This document shows positions 9,050 to 16,997 of a stretch of DNA of 64,000 nucleotides, in pieces. The notes below the pieces were generated by a model. It saw only the letters and a list, made by a program, of their open reading frames with translations, was not told the origin of the DNA and did no database searches. Origin of the DNA: Corynebacterium riegelii (lineage in GTDB: Bacteria; Actinomycetota; Actinomycetes; Mycobacteriales; Mycobacteriaceae); assembly GCF_016728505.1 (NCBI RefSeq), contig NZ_CP068159.1, positions 2,294,001 through 2,358,000 on the forward strand, in the 5' to 3' direction. The first letter of the stretch is position 1, and the number at the start of each line of letters is the position of its first letter. The position numbers were made by a program, and so were the translations under genes.

Positions 9050-11551
9050 ATGCACCGGCCTATTACTTCTACGTACCGTTTGCAGCTTCGTGGTCCCCAT
9101 GCGGACCCGGATGGCAGGGCGTTTGGTTTTGCCGAAGCCGCCCGTGAGGTGCCATATCTTCGTGACCTTGGAGTGTCGCACCTCTACCTGTCCCCCATTT
9201 TCACCGCGGTGCCCGACTCCAATCACAACTATGACGTGGTTGACCCCACCACGATCAACCCGGAGCTCGGTGGCATTGAGGGGTTACGTGAGTTAGCTCG
9301 CGTCGCCCACGAGAGCGGCCTTGGCCTGATCCTGGACATCGTGCCGAACCACCTGGGTGTGGAAAACCCGAGGATGAACCGGTGGTTCTGGGATGTGCTG
9401 AAGCACGGCCGGGATTCTGAGTTTGAGTGCTACTTCGACATTGATTGGCATGAGGACAACGGCGCCGGCGGCAAGATGGGCATGCCGGTTCTGGCCAAGG
9501 AGGGCGATGAGGACAAGCTTGAGCTGGTCCACCTGTCCGCCGAGGCGTTTCCCGAAGGTGCCGCGCCCGATGGCGAGGTGGTGCTGAAGTACTTCGACTC
9601 CTACTTCCCCGTTATGCCAGGGAGCTTTGCTTCGCTTGACGACGATGTGTTGGACGTCTACCAGCGCCAACCCTACAAACTCATGTACTGGCGCGACGGC
9701 GTGATCTCGTACCGCCGCTTCTTTTCCGTCAACGGCCTGGCGGGTGTGCGCCAGGAGGACCCGCTGGTCTTTGAGCGAACGCACCGTTTACTTCGCCAGC
9801 TGATCGCGGAAGACCTCATCGACGGCGTGCGCGTGGACCACCCGGATGGTCTTGCAGATCCCTTTGATTACCTCACCCGCCTGCGTGATTTGATCGGCCC
9901 GGACCGCTGGCTGGTGGTGGAGAAAATCCTGGAGGTCACCGAACCGCTAGATCCCCGTCTGCAGGTGGACGGCACCACGGGTTATGACGCCATGCGTGAG
10001 CTCGACGGCGTGTTTGTGAACCAGTCCGCCGAGGACGCACTTTCCGTCTTGGCCATGCAGCACACCGGCTCTACCTGGGACGAGGCAGCCCTGCACGCCG
10101 CGGAGCCACAGCTCAAGCGCCGCGTGGCAACCTACGAGCTGGCCGCAGAGGTGCGCAGGCTGGCGCGCGCGATCCGCCGCGACAACTTCTCCACCGCCGG
10201 CAATGACGTCAGCGACGAGGACCTCATAGACACCGTGGTGGAACTGATGTCCGCCATTCCGGTCTACCGCGCGGACTACCGCTCCTTGTCGCGCATCCTG
10301 TCCACCGTGATCGCAGAGATGGCTGTAGCCCAGCCTGACCGCGTGGACGCACTGAACTTGATCTCTGCCGCCATGCTGGCCAGAGGTGAGGCAGAAACCC
10401 GCTTCGCCCAAGTCAGCGGCGCCGTGATGGCCAAGGGCGTGGAAGACACCTTGTACTACCGCGCAAGCCGCCTTGTAGCCCTCCAAGAGGTCGGCGGCGC
10501 GCCAGGCCGCTTCGGGGTGAGCGCGGCGGAGTTTCACCTGCTGCAGCAGGAGCGCGCCCACTTGTGGCCGAAGGCGATGACCTCGCTGACCACGCACGAC
10601 ACCAAACGCAGCGAGGACACCCGCGCCCGCATGCTGGAGATTTCCGAGGTTGACGCAGCCTTTGGCGAGCTCACCCGAAGCGTGTTTGCGCTGGTGCCCC
10701 CGCCGGATACGTTCACCGGTCATTTCCTGCTGCAGAACGTGTTGGGCCTGTGGCCGGCAGACGGCAACTTCTCCGACGCGTTGCGTTTGCGCCTGCACGA
10801 GTACGCGCTGAAGGCGGTACGTGAAGCCGGGGTCAACACCACCTGGCTGGATCGTGAGGATGATTATGAGAGCGCCATCGTCGCCTGGATCGATGCGCTG
10901 ATTGATGGTCCTGCGACTGCAGACATCGCACGCGTTGCTCGCGATCTCCACCGCGGTGGTGTGGTGGTCTCGCTTGGACGCAAGGCGCTGCAGTTGGCTG
11001 GCGCCGGCGTTGCCGATACGTACCAGGGCCAGGAGCTCTTCGACTACTCCCTGGTTGATCCGGATAACAGGCGGTTTGTGGATTACAGCGAACGGGCGCA
11101 CATACTGGCTAGCTACCGCGAAGCCCGCGCAGACGATGACTTTGATGCAGCAGCGTTTATCGGTGATGTGACCAGCCCCGAAGGTGCCGACCGCGCGAAA
11201 TTGCTCACCACCACCGAAGGCCTGCACCTGCGACTGGAGTACCCGGCGCTGTTTACGGCAGGTGACCACCAGGCAGTTTTTGCAGTCGGTGAGGCCCACG
11301 ATTGCCTGATCGGCCTTGCGCGTGGGGACGCCGCTGGCCCAAGTGTCATCGCCCTTGCCACCCGCACCCCACTTGGCCTTGAGGCTCGCGGCGGCTGGGG
11401 TAATACCACGGTTCGACTGCCCGAAGGCGAGTGGACGGATCGTTTCACCGGCAAGGTCTATACGGGCTGCACGGACGTTGCAGACCTGTTTGAAGTCTTG
11501 CCTACTGCCCTGCTGGTCTCTTCCCAGCTCACCCAGACGGGACGTGTATAG
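9050..11551 (+). CDS. treY: Maltooligosyl trehalose synthase
   Basis: Intramolecular transglucosylase that turns the reducing end of maltodextrin from alpha-1,4 into alpha,alpha-1,1 (maltooligosyl trehalose). 833 residues, normal length. GH13 features: N-terminal STYRLQL and SPIFTAVPDSNHNYDVV (family hallmark), region I DIVPNHLG, region II GVRVDHPDGL with the nucleophile Asp, region III VVEKIL with Glu, and region IV TTHDTKRSED. Acts together with TreZ (13876-15597) in trehalose synthesis, important for trehalose mycolates in this order. Its stop is directly followed by the relS start codon. Confidence 0.97.
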   Translation: MHRPITSTYRLQLRGPHADPDGRAFGFAEAAREVPYLRDLGVSHLYLSPIFTAVPDSNHNYDVVDPTTINPELGGIEGLRELARVAHESGLGLILDIVPNHLGVENPRMNRWFWDVLKHGRDSEFECYFDIDWHEDNGAGGKMGMPVLAKEGDEDKLELVHLSAEAFPEGAAPDGEVVLKYFDSYFPVMPGSFASLDDDVLDVYQRQPYKLMYWRDGVISYRRFFSVNGLAGVRQEDPLVFERTHRLLRQLIAEDLIDGVRVDHPDGLADPFDYLTRLRDLIGPDRWLVVEKILEVTEPLDPRLQVDGTTGYDAMRELDGVFVNQSAEDALSVLAMQHTGSTWDEAALHAAEPQLKRRVATYELAAEVRRLARAIRRDNFSTAGNDVSDEDLIDTVVELMSAIPVYRADYRSLSRILSTVIAEMAVAQPDRVDALNLISAAMLARGEAETRFAQVSGAVMAKGVEDTLYYRASRLVALQEVGGAPGRFGVSAAEFHLLQQERAHLWPKAMTSLTTHDTKRSEDTRARMLEISEVDAAFGELTRSVFALVPPPDTFTGHFLLQNVLGLWPADGNFSDALRLRLHEYALKAVREAGVNTTWLDREDDYESAIVAWIDALIDGPATADIARVARDLHRGGVVVSLGRKALQLAGAGVADTYQGQELFDYSLVDPDNRRFVDYSERAHILASYREARADDDFDAAAFIGDVTSPEGADRAKLLTTTEGLHLRLEYPALFTAGDHQAVFAVGEAHDCLIGLARGDAAGPSVIALATRTPLGLEARGGWGNTTVRLPEGEWTDRFTGKVYTGCTDVADLFEVLPTALLVSSQLTQTGRV

Positions 11552-11553
11552 CC

Positions 11554-12564
11554 GTGCCTAAACAAGACAACACCATTGCCCGGCTCGGCTCCACATACGC
11601 GGAGTGGGTCAAGGCCAACCCGGAGATTGCCACCCACTTTCGCGACGCGCTGCATGAGCTCATGTCTGATGCCGGCATCACCTTTGACAGGGTAGACGTG
11701 CGAGTGAAAACGTGGCCGTCGCTCAAGGAAAAAGCCCGCAAGAAAAACGACAAGGGCGAGTTTGTCTACCCGGATCCGTGGAATGACATCAAAGACATCA
11801 TCGGTGCGCGCGTAACTGTGCTGCACTCAACTGAGATCCCGGCTGTGCAGCGCCTGTTGGCCGACCAGTTTGAGGTCCTACGCAGTGTAAACAAGGCGGA
11901 GGAAACGCGCGTCTCTGGCGGCTTCGGCTACGGTTCCCACCACCTGCAGGTGCGCGTTACGGAAGCCTCGGAAGGCCTTGAGGATTACATCGGCACCGTC
12001 TTTGAGGTTCAGATCCGCACCGTGCTGCAGCACGCTTGGGCGGAGTTTGAGCATGACATTCGCTACAAGCGCGCGGCGGAGGCACGCACGGATCCACAGG
12101 TGGACCGCGCCTTTACCCTTGCTGCGGGGCTTATTGAGCTGGCTGATCAGCAGTTTGACCAGATCGCCAGCATCTCCGGCAACCAGGAGCAAACAACACC
12201 GGCAGATGCATCCGACACAACCGCGGAGCTGACCCCGGAAACCCTGCCCGGAATTCTCACGATCTACCTGGGCCCGCAGTACCCGCTCTCGCGCGCCAAC
12301 ACGTACCGCTTCCTCAATGAACTCCTGCGCACCCACGGTATTGAGCGTGCTGACCAGCTGGCGGAGCTGCTCAACCCCGCTGACGTTGAGGCGGTCTTGC
12401 ACTCCATCAAAAGCCCGTTTACCCCGGGCCAGGTGCGCATTGTGGATGACGTGTTGCTCAACCGCTTCGGCACCGAGCACATCGAGCTCACGTGGGATGC
12501 TGGCAACCGCCCGCGGGAGCGCAAACTACGACTGACCCGGCGTCTGGCCAAGCTGCGCAGCTAG
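11554..12564 (+). CDS. relS: Small alarmone synthetase, RelA/SpoT synthetase domain
   Basis: 336-residue protein with a stand-alone (p)ppGpp synthetase domain (about 50-190): DIIGARVTVL, SGGFGYGSHHLQVR, and EVQIRTVLQHAWAEFEHDIRYK-type core (the Glu-Val-Gln-Ile-Arg motif). It lacks the HD hydrolase, TGS and ACT domains of long Rel. The about 140-residue C-terminal extension is helical and unassigned. The location directly behind treY matches the RelS type known in C. glutamicum, which is the basis of the symbol. GTG start 2 bp after the treY stop, so translation is probably coupled. The product would be pppGpp, ppGpp or pGpp from GTP/GDP/GMP and ATP. Confidence 0.85.
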   Translation: MPKQDNTIARLGSTYAEWVKANPEIATHFRDALHELMSDAGITFDRVDVRVKTWPSLKEKARKKNDKGEFVYPDPWNDIKDIIGARVTVLHSTEIPAVQRLLADQFEVLRSVNKAEETRVSGGFGYGSHHLQVRVTEASEGLEDYIGTVFEVQIRTVLQHAWAEFEHDIRYKRAAEARTDPQVDRAFTLAAGLIELADQQFDQIASISGNQEQTTPADASDTTAELTPETLPGILTIYLGPQYPLSRANTYRFLNELLRTHGIERADQLAELLNPADVEAVLHSIKSPFTPGQVRIVDDVLLNRFGTEHIELTWDAGNRPRERKLRLTRRLAKLRS

Positions 12565-12573
12565 CGGCCACAG

Positions 12574-12957
12574 TTAGCGGCCACGGCCAAGCAGCCTGTC
12601 GGTTTCGCGGCGTTCCTTCTTGGTTGGCCTCCCCGCGCCACGGTCGCGCTTCGGCATGGAGGCAAAAATATCCATCGGCGGTGGCGGCGGGGACACGTCC
12701 ACGTAGCATTGGCGCGCAATCGGGGCGCCGACGCGTTTTCGCACGGTGGCGGTGACGTCGAACTCCATGTAGCGGTGGTCTTTCCACACGCGCACGTGAT
12801 CGCCCGGCACTACTTGTGCTGCGGCTTTCACCGCCTCCCCGTTGAGTTTCACGTGCCCGGCGCGTACAGCTTCGGCTGCCTGACTGCGGGTTTTGAAGAT
12901 GCGTACGGCCCACAGCCAGACGTCGATACGCACGGCGGAGCTTGCAGGCTGAGTCAC
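12574..12957 (-). CDS. S4-domain RNA-binding protein, Hsp15-like
   Basis: 127 residues. The N-terminal S4 domain (about 8-60: IDVWLWAVRIFKTRSQAAEA, GHVKLNGEAVK, PGDHVRVW) is like that of Hsp15/HslR, which binds stalled 50S subunits carrying nascent chains. The C-terminal tail is basic (GRPTKKERRETDRL), fitting RNA contact. GTG start at 12957, 3 nt after the stop of the small membrane-protein gene, suggesting coupled translation. Convergent with relS, 9 bp apart. A ribosome rescue or rRNA-binding role is inferred from the family. Confidence 0.8.
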   Translation of the reverse strand: MTQPASSAVRIDVWLWAVRIFKTRSQAAEAVRAGHVKLNGEAVKAAAQVVPGDHVRVWKDHRYMEFDVTATVRKRVGAPIARQCYVDVSPPPPPMDIFASMPKRDRGAGRPTKKERRETDRLLGRGR

Positions 12958-12960
12958 TGC

Positions 12961-13194
12961 TTAGTAGTGATCCTTTGTGTTAACAATCTGCTGGACTTTG
13001 TTCCAGTTCACGTAGCCGCCAACAACGGCGATGACAAAGCCGAGCACAAGCACGGTCCAGCTTCCGGCAAGGAGGCCAAGCACAATGCCGCCTGCGACAC
13101 CGCCGCCAGCCCAGAGGACTGCGTTGCGGGAGTAGGTACGCACGGCTTGCTTGCGTGCTTCGATGGGGTTGTTCGGTCGTGGCTGCAGCGTCAT
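12961..13194 (-). CDS. Small two-helix membrane protein
   Basis: 77 residues from the ATG at 13194 (MTLQPRPNNPIEAR); an upstream GTG at 13227 would lengthen it but approach the YigZ gene stop at 13212. Basic N-terminal part, then two hydrophobic segments (about 27-42 and 45-62), then a polar tail NKVQQIVNTKDHY. Not recognised beyond a general actinobacterial small membrane protein. Probably co-transcribed with the yigZ-type gene upstream and the S4 gene downstream. Confidence 0.6.
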   Translation of the reverse strand: MTLQPRPNNPIEARKQAVRTYSRNAVLWAGGGVAGGIVLGLLAGSWTVLVLGFVIAVVGGYVNWNKVQQIVNTKDHY

Positions 13195-13211
13195 GGCGGT
13201 GATTGTACCTC

Positions 13212-13847
13212 TTAGCGTTCCACCCATTGGTGCCCGCCGGAGCGCGTCGTGGCGTTGCCTTGGGTGAGGGCGGCAATGTGGGCGTCGATCACCTCGCGCT
13301 CACCTGGTTCGTAGGCCAGGGTGTAGCGGGCGAGCCTGTCGTATTCCACACCGATCACGTCCACGCCGCGCACGCGCAGCTCCGCTTCGATGCGCCCGGC
13401 ATCCGCGTGCGGCAGGTCAACGGTGACCAGTTCTTTCATCGCGCGGGTAACGCGTGTGGTTTTTGCCAGCGCCTCACTCACCGCGTCGGTATAGGCGCTG
13501 ACCAGGCCGCCTGTGCCAAGTTTGATGCCGCCGAAGTAGCGGATCACCACGGCTGCCACGTCCAGCATGTCGGATCCTTTAAGCACCTCCAGCATGGGTT
13601 TGCCGGCGGTACCAGAGGGCTCCCCGTCATCAGAGGAGCGCTCGATCGGCAGCGCGCCGTCCACGTGCACGATGAATGCTGAGCAGTGGTGCCTCGCGTC
13701 AGGGAACGCCTCGCGGGCACGGTGGATCAAGTCGCGCGCCTCTTCTTCGGTGGTCGCGCGGTCCACCCAGGTGATAAAACGGGAGCGTTTAATCTCCAGC
13801 CCATGGGTGACAAGCTGAGCGGCGGGGCGTTGATACGAAGTGAGCAT
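13212..13847 (-). CDS. YigZ/IMPACT family protein
   Basis: 211 residues. The UPF0029/IMPACT N-terminal domain is clear: IKRSRFITWVDRA, HHCSAFIVHVDG, SSDDGEPSGTAGKPMLEVL and VIRYFGGIKLGTGGLVSAY, followed by the C-terminal DUF1949-like domain. The family includes eukaryotic IMPACT; the bacterial role is uncertain, with nucleic-acid binding proposed from structure. I chose the ATG at 13847 rather than upstream ones because the family begins there and because a TAGTCT -10 lies 7 nt before it. Divergent from treZ, 28 bp away. Confidence 0.88.
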   Translation of the reverse strand: MLTSYQRPAAQLVTHGLEIKRSRFITWVDRATTEEEARDLIHRAREAFPDARHHCSAFIVHVDGALPIERSSDDGEPSGTAGKPMLEVLKGSDMLDVAAVVIRYFGGIKLGTGGLVSAYTDAVSEALAKTTRVTRAMKELVTVDLPHADAGRIEAELRVRGVDVIGVEYDRLARYTLAYEPGEREVIDAHIAALTQGNATTRSGGHQWVER

Positions 13848-13854
13848 TGCTCTC

Positions 13855-13867
13855 AGACTAGTACGGT
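13855..13867. promoter_or_regulatory. Back-to-back -10 boxes of the yigZ-type gene and treZ
   Basis: On the minus strand TAGTCT (13860-13855) is followed by 7 nt and the ATG at 13847. On the plus strand TACGGT (13862-13867) is followed by 8 nt and the GTG at 13876. The two boxes are one base apart and share the ACTAGT palindrome, so RNA polymerase can probably occupy only one direction at a time. Confidence 0.5.
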
Positions 13868-13875
13868 GGGTTTTT

Positions 13876-15597
13876 GTGACTACACCACGATTCAACATTT
13901 GGGCACCGGCGGCGCATAGCGCCCGCATCATCATCGACGGCACGGAGCACGACATGCGTGCCACCGACGGTGGGTGGTTTACCTGCGACGAGGTCCCGTC
14001 CCCCGGCCAGCGATACGCTTTTTTGCTTTTCGACGGCACGTCCTGGTCCACACCACTGCCCGACCCTCGTACCCGCTACCAACCTGAGGGCGTCCACGGC
14101 CCTTCCGAGGTCGTTACCACGGACTTTGCCTGGACAGATGCGGCGTGGGGCGGCATTGAGCTCAAAGATCAGGTGCTCTACGAGCTACATGTGGGCACGT
14201 TTAGTCCCGAGGGCACGTTTGATGGCGTGATTGGGAAGCTGGATTACCTGGCTGACCTTGGCGTCAACGCCATTGAGTTGTTGCCGGTGCAGCCGTTTGC
14301 CGGGGAGCGCAACTGGGGCTATGACGGCGTGGATTGGTTCGCCGTGCAGCATTCCTACGGCGGCCCGGAGGGGCTCAAGCGCCTGGTGGATGCGGCGCAC
14401 GCGCGCGGCATCGCCGTGATTATGGACGTGGTGTATAACCACTTCGGCCCCGAAGGCAACTACAAGGGACTTTTCGGCCCCTACACCACCGCAGGGCACA
14501 CGGCTTGGGGTGATGTGGTCAACATTTCCGGCCCTGGATCGGATGAGGTGCGCGCCTACATCCTGGATGCGGTGCGTCAGTGGCTGGACGAGTTCCACGT
14601 GGACGGCCTTCGCCTGGATGCGGTCCAAGCCTACGATGACCGCCGCGCATACTCGATTATGGAGGAGATCCGCCAGGTTGCAGATGCCACCGCCGAAGCC
14701 ACCGGCGTGCCCCGCACCATCATCGGCGAAACGGACCAGAATGACCCGCGCATTGTCAACGACGAGTCCCGCGGCGGCTACGGCCTTTCCGCCCAGTGGT
14801 GTGACGACGTGCACCACGCCTTCCACTCCCTGATCGCCGACGAGCGCCAGGGCTACTACTGCGACTACGGCACGATCGAAGTGCTGGCAGAGACCATGGC
14901 GAATGCGTACCGCTTCCGCGACACGTGGTCGGCCTACCGCGGCCGCACCCACGGCCGTGCCTTGGATCTGTCGCATGTTGCGCCGTGGCGCATGGTGACC
15001 TACACCACGAATCATGATCAGGTGGGTAATCGTGCGGGGGGCGATAGGCCGTCGCAAAGCGAAAGCCCCGAACAGCTCATGCTGCGGGCGGCAACGGTGC
15101 TGCTCTCCCCCTTTACCCCCATGCTGTTTATGGGTGAGGAGTTTGGTGCGCGCACGCCGTTTCCGTTCTTTGTCTCGCACACTGACCCGGAGCTGGTGTG
15201 CCTGACGCGCGAGGGCCGCCGCCACGATTTCGCTCGCGAAGGCTGGAACGAGGCGGACGTGCCCGATCCGGCGGATCCGGCGACCTTCGACTCCGCCAAG
15301 CTGGACTGGGAGTTTGATGAGCAGCAGCAGAAGCTTCTTAACGCCTACCGAACCCTCATCCGCCTGCGCCACTCCCACGGGTTCAACCGCGACGACCTGC
15401 GCACGCTGGAGGTTTCCTACGATGAGGCCGGCTGGCTGTGCCTGCGCGAAGGCAACACGGCGTTTGTAGGCAACTACTCCCCCAACACAGTCACCGTGCC
15501 CGTGGGCGGCGAATTGGTGTATTCCTTCAGCAACCCGCAGGTGGGCCCAAGCGAAACCGTGCTGGGCCCGTGGGAATTCGCGCTGATTGAGGGCTAA
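13876..15597 (+). CDS. treZ: Maltooligosyl trehalose trehalohydrolase
   Basis: Releases trehalose from maltooligosyl trehalose made by TreY. 573 residues from GTG 13876. N-terminal CBM48-like domain starting FNIWAPAAHSARI, then the GH13 barrel: VIMDVVYNHFGPEGNY (region I), GLRLDAVQAY with nucleophile Asp248, IIGETDQND with Glu285, and TNHDQVGNR (region IV). The upstream in-frame ATG at 13840 is rejected: it overlaps the yigZ-type start, and a -10 box lies 8 nt before the GTG. Convergent with ilvA. Confidence 0.95.
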   Translation: MTTPRFNIWAPAAHSARIIIDGTEHDMRATDGGWFTCDEVPSPGQRYAFLLFDGTSWSTPLPDPRTRYQPEGVHGPSEVVTTDFAWTDAAWGGIELKDQVLYELHVGTFSPEGTFDGVIGKLDYLADLGVNAIELLPVQPFAGERNWGYDGVDWFAVQHSYGGPEGLKRLVDAAHARGIAVIMDVVYNHFGPEGNYKGLFGPYTTAGHTAWGDVVNISGPGSDEVRAYILDAVRQWLDEFHVDGLRLDAVQAYDDRRAYSIMEEIRQVADATAEATGVPRTIIGETDQNDPRIVNDESRGGYGLSAQWCDDVHHAFHSLIADERQGYYCDYGTIEVLAETMANAYRFRDTWSAYRGRTHGRALDLSHVAPWRMVTYTTNHDQVGNRAGGDRPSQSESPEQLMLRAATVLLSPFTPMLFMGEEFGARTPFPFFVSHTDPELVCLTREGRRHDFAREGWNEADVPDPADPATFDSAKLDWEFDEQQQKLLNAYRTLIRLRHSHGFNRDDLRTLEVSYDEAGWLCLREGNTAFVGNYSPNTVTVPVGGELVYSFSNPQVGPSETVLGPWEFALIEG

Positions 15598-15619
15598 CTA
15601 GCCGGAGACTAGCCGGAGA
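15598..15619 (+). repeat. 11-bp tandem duplication at the treZ/ilvA junction
   Basis: ctagccggaga occurs twice in direct succession between the two convergent stop codons. The second copy contains the ilvA stop (15609-15611) and the first would give a second in-frame stop-containing copy of the ilvA tail. Confidence 0.9.
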
Positions 15620-16883
15620 CGATGTACTCGTACTCCGGGGTACCGGGCTCGAGGCGCCGACACTCAATCGGGGATGCTGCCATGCGCTCAAGCAGCGGGT
15701 CTAAGTCACTTGCGCGGCTCAGCTCCAAACCGGCGAGCGCGGCGCCGGTTTCGCGGTTGTTCTTCTTCAGGTACTCAAACAGCACGATGTCATCGTCCGG
15801 GCCCAGAATGTCCGTAAGGAAGGAGCGCAGCTGGCCCGGCTCCTGCGGGAAGTTCACCAGGAAGTAGTGGCGCAGGCCGCGATGCACCAGTGAGCGCTCC
15901 ATAACCTCGGCGTAGCGCAGCACGTCATTGTTGCCACCGGAGATGATGCACACCACGGTGGATCCGGGCTGGATCTTCAGGTTTGCCAGGCCAGTTACGG
16001 CCAGCGCGCCCGCGGGTTCGGCGATGATGCCCTCGTTTTGGTACAGGGCGAGCATCTCAGTACACACCGCGCCCTCGTCCGCGATCATCAGGTGGGTACG
16101 CCCCTGGTTTTCCTCGATGACCTGGTACGGGAAGTCACCGATGCGTTTGACTGCCGCGCCGTCTACAAACGGGTCAATATCGGCCAAGGTGACTGGCTCC
16201 CCCGCCTCCATCGCGGCATGCAGCGAGGCCGCACCGCGCGGCTCCACGCCAACGATTGCGGTGCGTGGGGACATATCCGCCAGATACGAGGTCACTCCTG
16301 CCAAAAGACCGCCGCCACCAACAGGTACGACGATGGTGTCAAGCTCGCTGCCCTGGCCGGTCAGCTGAGCAAGGATCTCCGCAGCCACCGTGCCCTGGCC
16401 CACCACGGTGTCGCGCGAGTCGAATGGCTCAATCATGGTTGCGCCGCGCGCCTCAGCGTCCTCACGCGCGGCCTGGGCTGCCTCATCAAACGTGTTACCG
16501 GTCACTACCAGCTCGATGTTGTCCCCGCCGTGGACCAGGATGCGGTCACGCTTCTGCTTCGGCGTGGGCTTAGGCACGAAAATCTTGCCCTGGATCCCCA
16601 GCGCGCGACACGCATAGGCCACGCCTTGGGCATGGTTGCCTGCCGACGCCGCGACCACCCCCGCCGCGCGGTCCTGCTCACTCAACCGGGAAATGCCGTA
16701 GTACGCACCGCGAATCTTATAGGAGCGCACATCCTGCAAGTCCTCACGTTTGAGGTAAATGTTTGCGCCGTACTGCTCCGAAAGGCGTGGGCAGTACTGC
16801 AAGGGTGTCGGTTCAATTACCGATGAGATGCGCGCCTGCGCCGCTTGAATGTCCGCTGCGTGCACTGGCTGGAACGAAGTCAT
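15609..16883 (-). CDS. ilvA: Threonine dehydratase, biosynthetic
   Basis: PLP enzyme deaminating threonine to 2-oxobutanoate, the entry step of isoleucine synthesis. About 424 residues from ATG 16883. PLP-binding Lys in VRSYKIRGAYYG, glycine loop SAGNHAQGVAYACR, and VPVGGGGLLAGV. The C-terminal part (about 330-424, LRHYFLVNFPQEPGQLRSFL) is a single ACT-like domain, as in the corynebacterial enzyme, expected to bind isoleucine for feedback inhibition. The ATG is 8 nt after a TACTAT -10, with TGAACA at a 16-bp spacing as a possible -35, so the start at 16883 is preferred over 16913. Confidence 0.95.
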   Translation of the reverse strand: MTSFQPVHAADIQAAQARISSVIEPTPLQYCPRLSEQYGANIYLKREDLQDVRSYKIRGAYYGISRLSEQDRAAGVVAASAGNHAQGVAYACRALGIQGKIFVPKPTPKQKRDRILVHGGDNIELVVTGNTFDEAAQAAREDAEARGATMIEPFDSRDTVVGQGTVAAEILAQLTGQGSELDTIVVPVGGGGLLAGVTSYLADMSPRTAIVGVEPRGAASLHAAMEAGEPVTLADIDPFVDGAAVKRIGDFPYQVIEENQGRTHLMIADEGAVCTEMLALYQNEGIIAEPAGALAVTGLANLKIQPGSTVVCIISGGNNDVLRYAEVMERSLVHRGLRHYFLVNFPQEPGQLRSFLTDILGPDDDIVLFEYLKKNNRETGAALAGLELSRASDLDPLLERMAASPIECRRLEPGTPEYEYIVSG

Positions 16884-16891
16884 GGTGGGTA

Positions 16892-16919
16892 ATAGTAACC
16901 CCTTGTCACTCAATGTTCA
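16892..16919 (-). promoter_or_regulatory. ilvA promoter, leaderless
   Basis: On the minus strand TGAACA (16919-16914), 16 bp, TACTAT (16897-16892), 8 nt, ATG at 16883. One of the few starts here where a plausible -35 is also visible. Confidence 0.5.
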
Positions 16920-16997
16920 GATTGAAGCAACCTGTAAGCAACGTGGACGGGATACATCTAGGTAGGTCTTGTCCTGTTATCCCTAGAAAGTTGCCAC

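Noticed and set aside
13840..13875. ATG 13840 as treZ start
   Set aside because: It overlaps the divergent yigZ-type start; the GTG at 13876 matches the family N-terminus and a leaderless -10.
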